DNA of 28,573 nt from a virus: positions 1 to 28,573 of IMG/VR virus record IMGVR_UViG_3300011113_000195; one strand, written 5' to 3'. Below are positions 28,029 to 28,573 of the stretch, in pieces (position 1 is the stretch's first letter; each line of letters opens with the position of its first letter). The translations under genes were made by a program, and so were the position numbers. The notes under the pieces were generated by a model. That model was given only the letters and a program-made list of their open reading frames with translations, made no database searches and had not been told where the DNA came from.

Positions 28029-28491
28029 TGTGCTGTCGTTTTAATTTCTCTTTGATTTGTTTTATATCATTTGCAACTGTTCTGTAAGGAATCTTAGTCT
28101 TATCACTTAATTTTTTAGCATCTCCATGTTGAATATAAAGTTTTAATAGGTTCTGCTCATAAAACTCAGATTCTGTTTGTGGTGAGTAACTTAAAAAGTT
28201 AATTAAAGTTGAATAATCAATTTCATCTTCATTTTCTATTACCTCGTTTAAATTATCTACATACTGAACGAAATCAGTTAAGTATTTTTTTTTAAACTTA
28301 TTTGAGTGCCAGGTTCTCCAACAAACAGCAGAGTAAAAGTGTTTAAGGTTTCTAATTTCTGACAAGTCAAACTTTTTCTCTATTATGATTAAAACGCTTT
28401 CAAAATGTAGATCTTCCCAGAGATAGTGATTGTGGCAAACGTTACGCGTTATCTGTTTGTATATTCTGTTATTAACAAGTTCATCAATCAC
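28003..28491 (-). CDS. sigma-70-like protein (region 2 and region 4-like)
   Basis: A protein of about 162 residues. The front half (NNRIYKQITRNVCHNHYLWE, DLHFESVLIIIEK) resembles sigma region 2, which has L...i...ic.n...aEDL.qe..l.l.., and a C-terminal HTH (GDAKKLSDKTKIPYRTVAND then IKQIKEKLKRQ) resembles region 4. It may direct host RNA polymerase to phage genes. I chose GTG 28491, which overlaps the stop codon of the upstream small peptide in GTGA form; a TTG at 28509 in frame is the alternative. GTGA overlaps recur here (5099 and 26395). It is first in the sugar operon. Confidence 0.6.
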   Translation of the reverse strand: MIDELVNNRIYKQITRNVCHNHYLWEDLHFESVLIIIEKKFDLSEIRNLKHFYSAVCWRTWHSNKFKKKYLTDFVQYVDNLNEVIENEDEIDYSTLINFLSYSPQTESEFYEQNLLKLYIQHGDAKKLSDKTKIPYRTVANDIKQIKEKLKRQHNDKNFNKG

Positions 28492-28565
28492 TTTGACAAA
28501 ATTAAACAAATCAATAAGAAAGTTGCAATTAAAATAAACTGAATATCAGTTTTTTTTATTTTCAT
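28488..28565 (-). CDS. tiny membrane peptide (25 aa)
   Basis: A short frame from ATG 28565 with a basic start (MKIKKTDIQF) followed by a hydrophobic stretch (ILIATFLLICLILSK) that would span a membrane. A GGA sits 2 bases before its start codon, with AAAA before that. Its TGA forms a GTGA overlap with the likely start of the sigma-like gene, which suggests translation coupling. It is too short for most gene finders. A chance frame in AT-rich DNA is possible; the basic-then-hydrophobic layout and the overlap favour a real peptide. Confidence 0.4.
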   Translation of the reverse strand: MKIKKTDIQFILIATFLLICLILSK

Positions 28566-28573
28566 TCCTTTTA

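Noticed and set aside
1-28573. tRNA genes, CRISPR arrays, insertion sequences, integrase or attachment sites
   Set aside because: No cloverleaf-like sequences, regular spaced repeats, transposase or integrase proteins were found on reading both strands. Runs of similar Gly or Thr codons in the tape measure and tail-tip genes are coding repeats.

Overview
This window looks like a large part of the genome of a tailed, siphovirus-like phage (or prophage) of a Bacteroidota host, probably from the Flavobacteriia. Evidence for the host: very AT-rich DNA, A-rich leaders in place of Shine-Dalgarno sequences, -7 boxes of the form TAnnTTTG, and structural proteins of the types usual in Bacteroidota phages (DUF5675 lysis protein, HTH_39-like protein, characteristic tail-tip and tail-tube proteins). 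Every supported gene is on the minus strand, so the window is transcribed from right to left. No integrase, tRNA, CRISPR array or host gene was seen.

In transcription order: (1) 28565-23047, a tightly overlapping operon that starts with a tiny membrane peptide and a sigma-70-like protein. It continues with five glycosyltransferase-like proteins, an FkbM sugar methyltransferase, a second SAM methyltransferase and a small CPxC membrane protein. (2) 23050-20925, small phage proteins including DUF3310, then the small and large terminase subunits. (3) 20905-13576, a tail block: a tail-assembly chaperone pair joined by a likely programmed -1 frameshift, an HK97-gp10-like completion protein, two tail-tip proteins and the tape measure. 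(4) 13574-6712, a head and connector block: XkdF-like protease, scaffold-like protein, major capsid protein, tail tube, portal with an unusual C-terminal extension, connector and tail-terminator-like protein. The capsid and tube genes are each followed by a hairpin terminator. (5) 6715-3256, host-recognition and fibre-like proteins. (6) 3253-2334, lysis genes, closed by two terminators. (7) 2207-1, a separately transcribed leftward block of small proteins, an SSB-like protein, an HNH endonuclease and the start of an ERF recombinase that runs off the left edge.

Three things stand out. The first is the sugar-modification operon, which could decorate the virion or remodel the host surface. The second is a repeated GGTACTTTATAA-like motif just upstream of seven start codons; it may be a phage promoter or translation signal, possibly read by the phage's own sigma-like protein. 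The third is the U9 slippery site in the chaperone gene. The order, with tape measure and tail tip before the head genes, also differs from the usual siphovirus order. Functions rest on motif reading by eye, with no database search.
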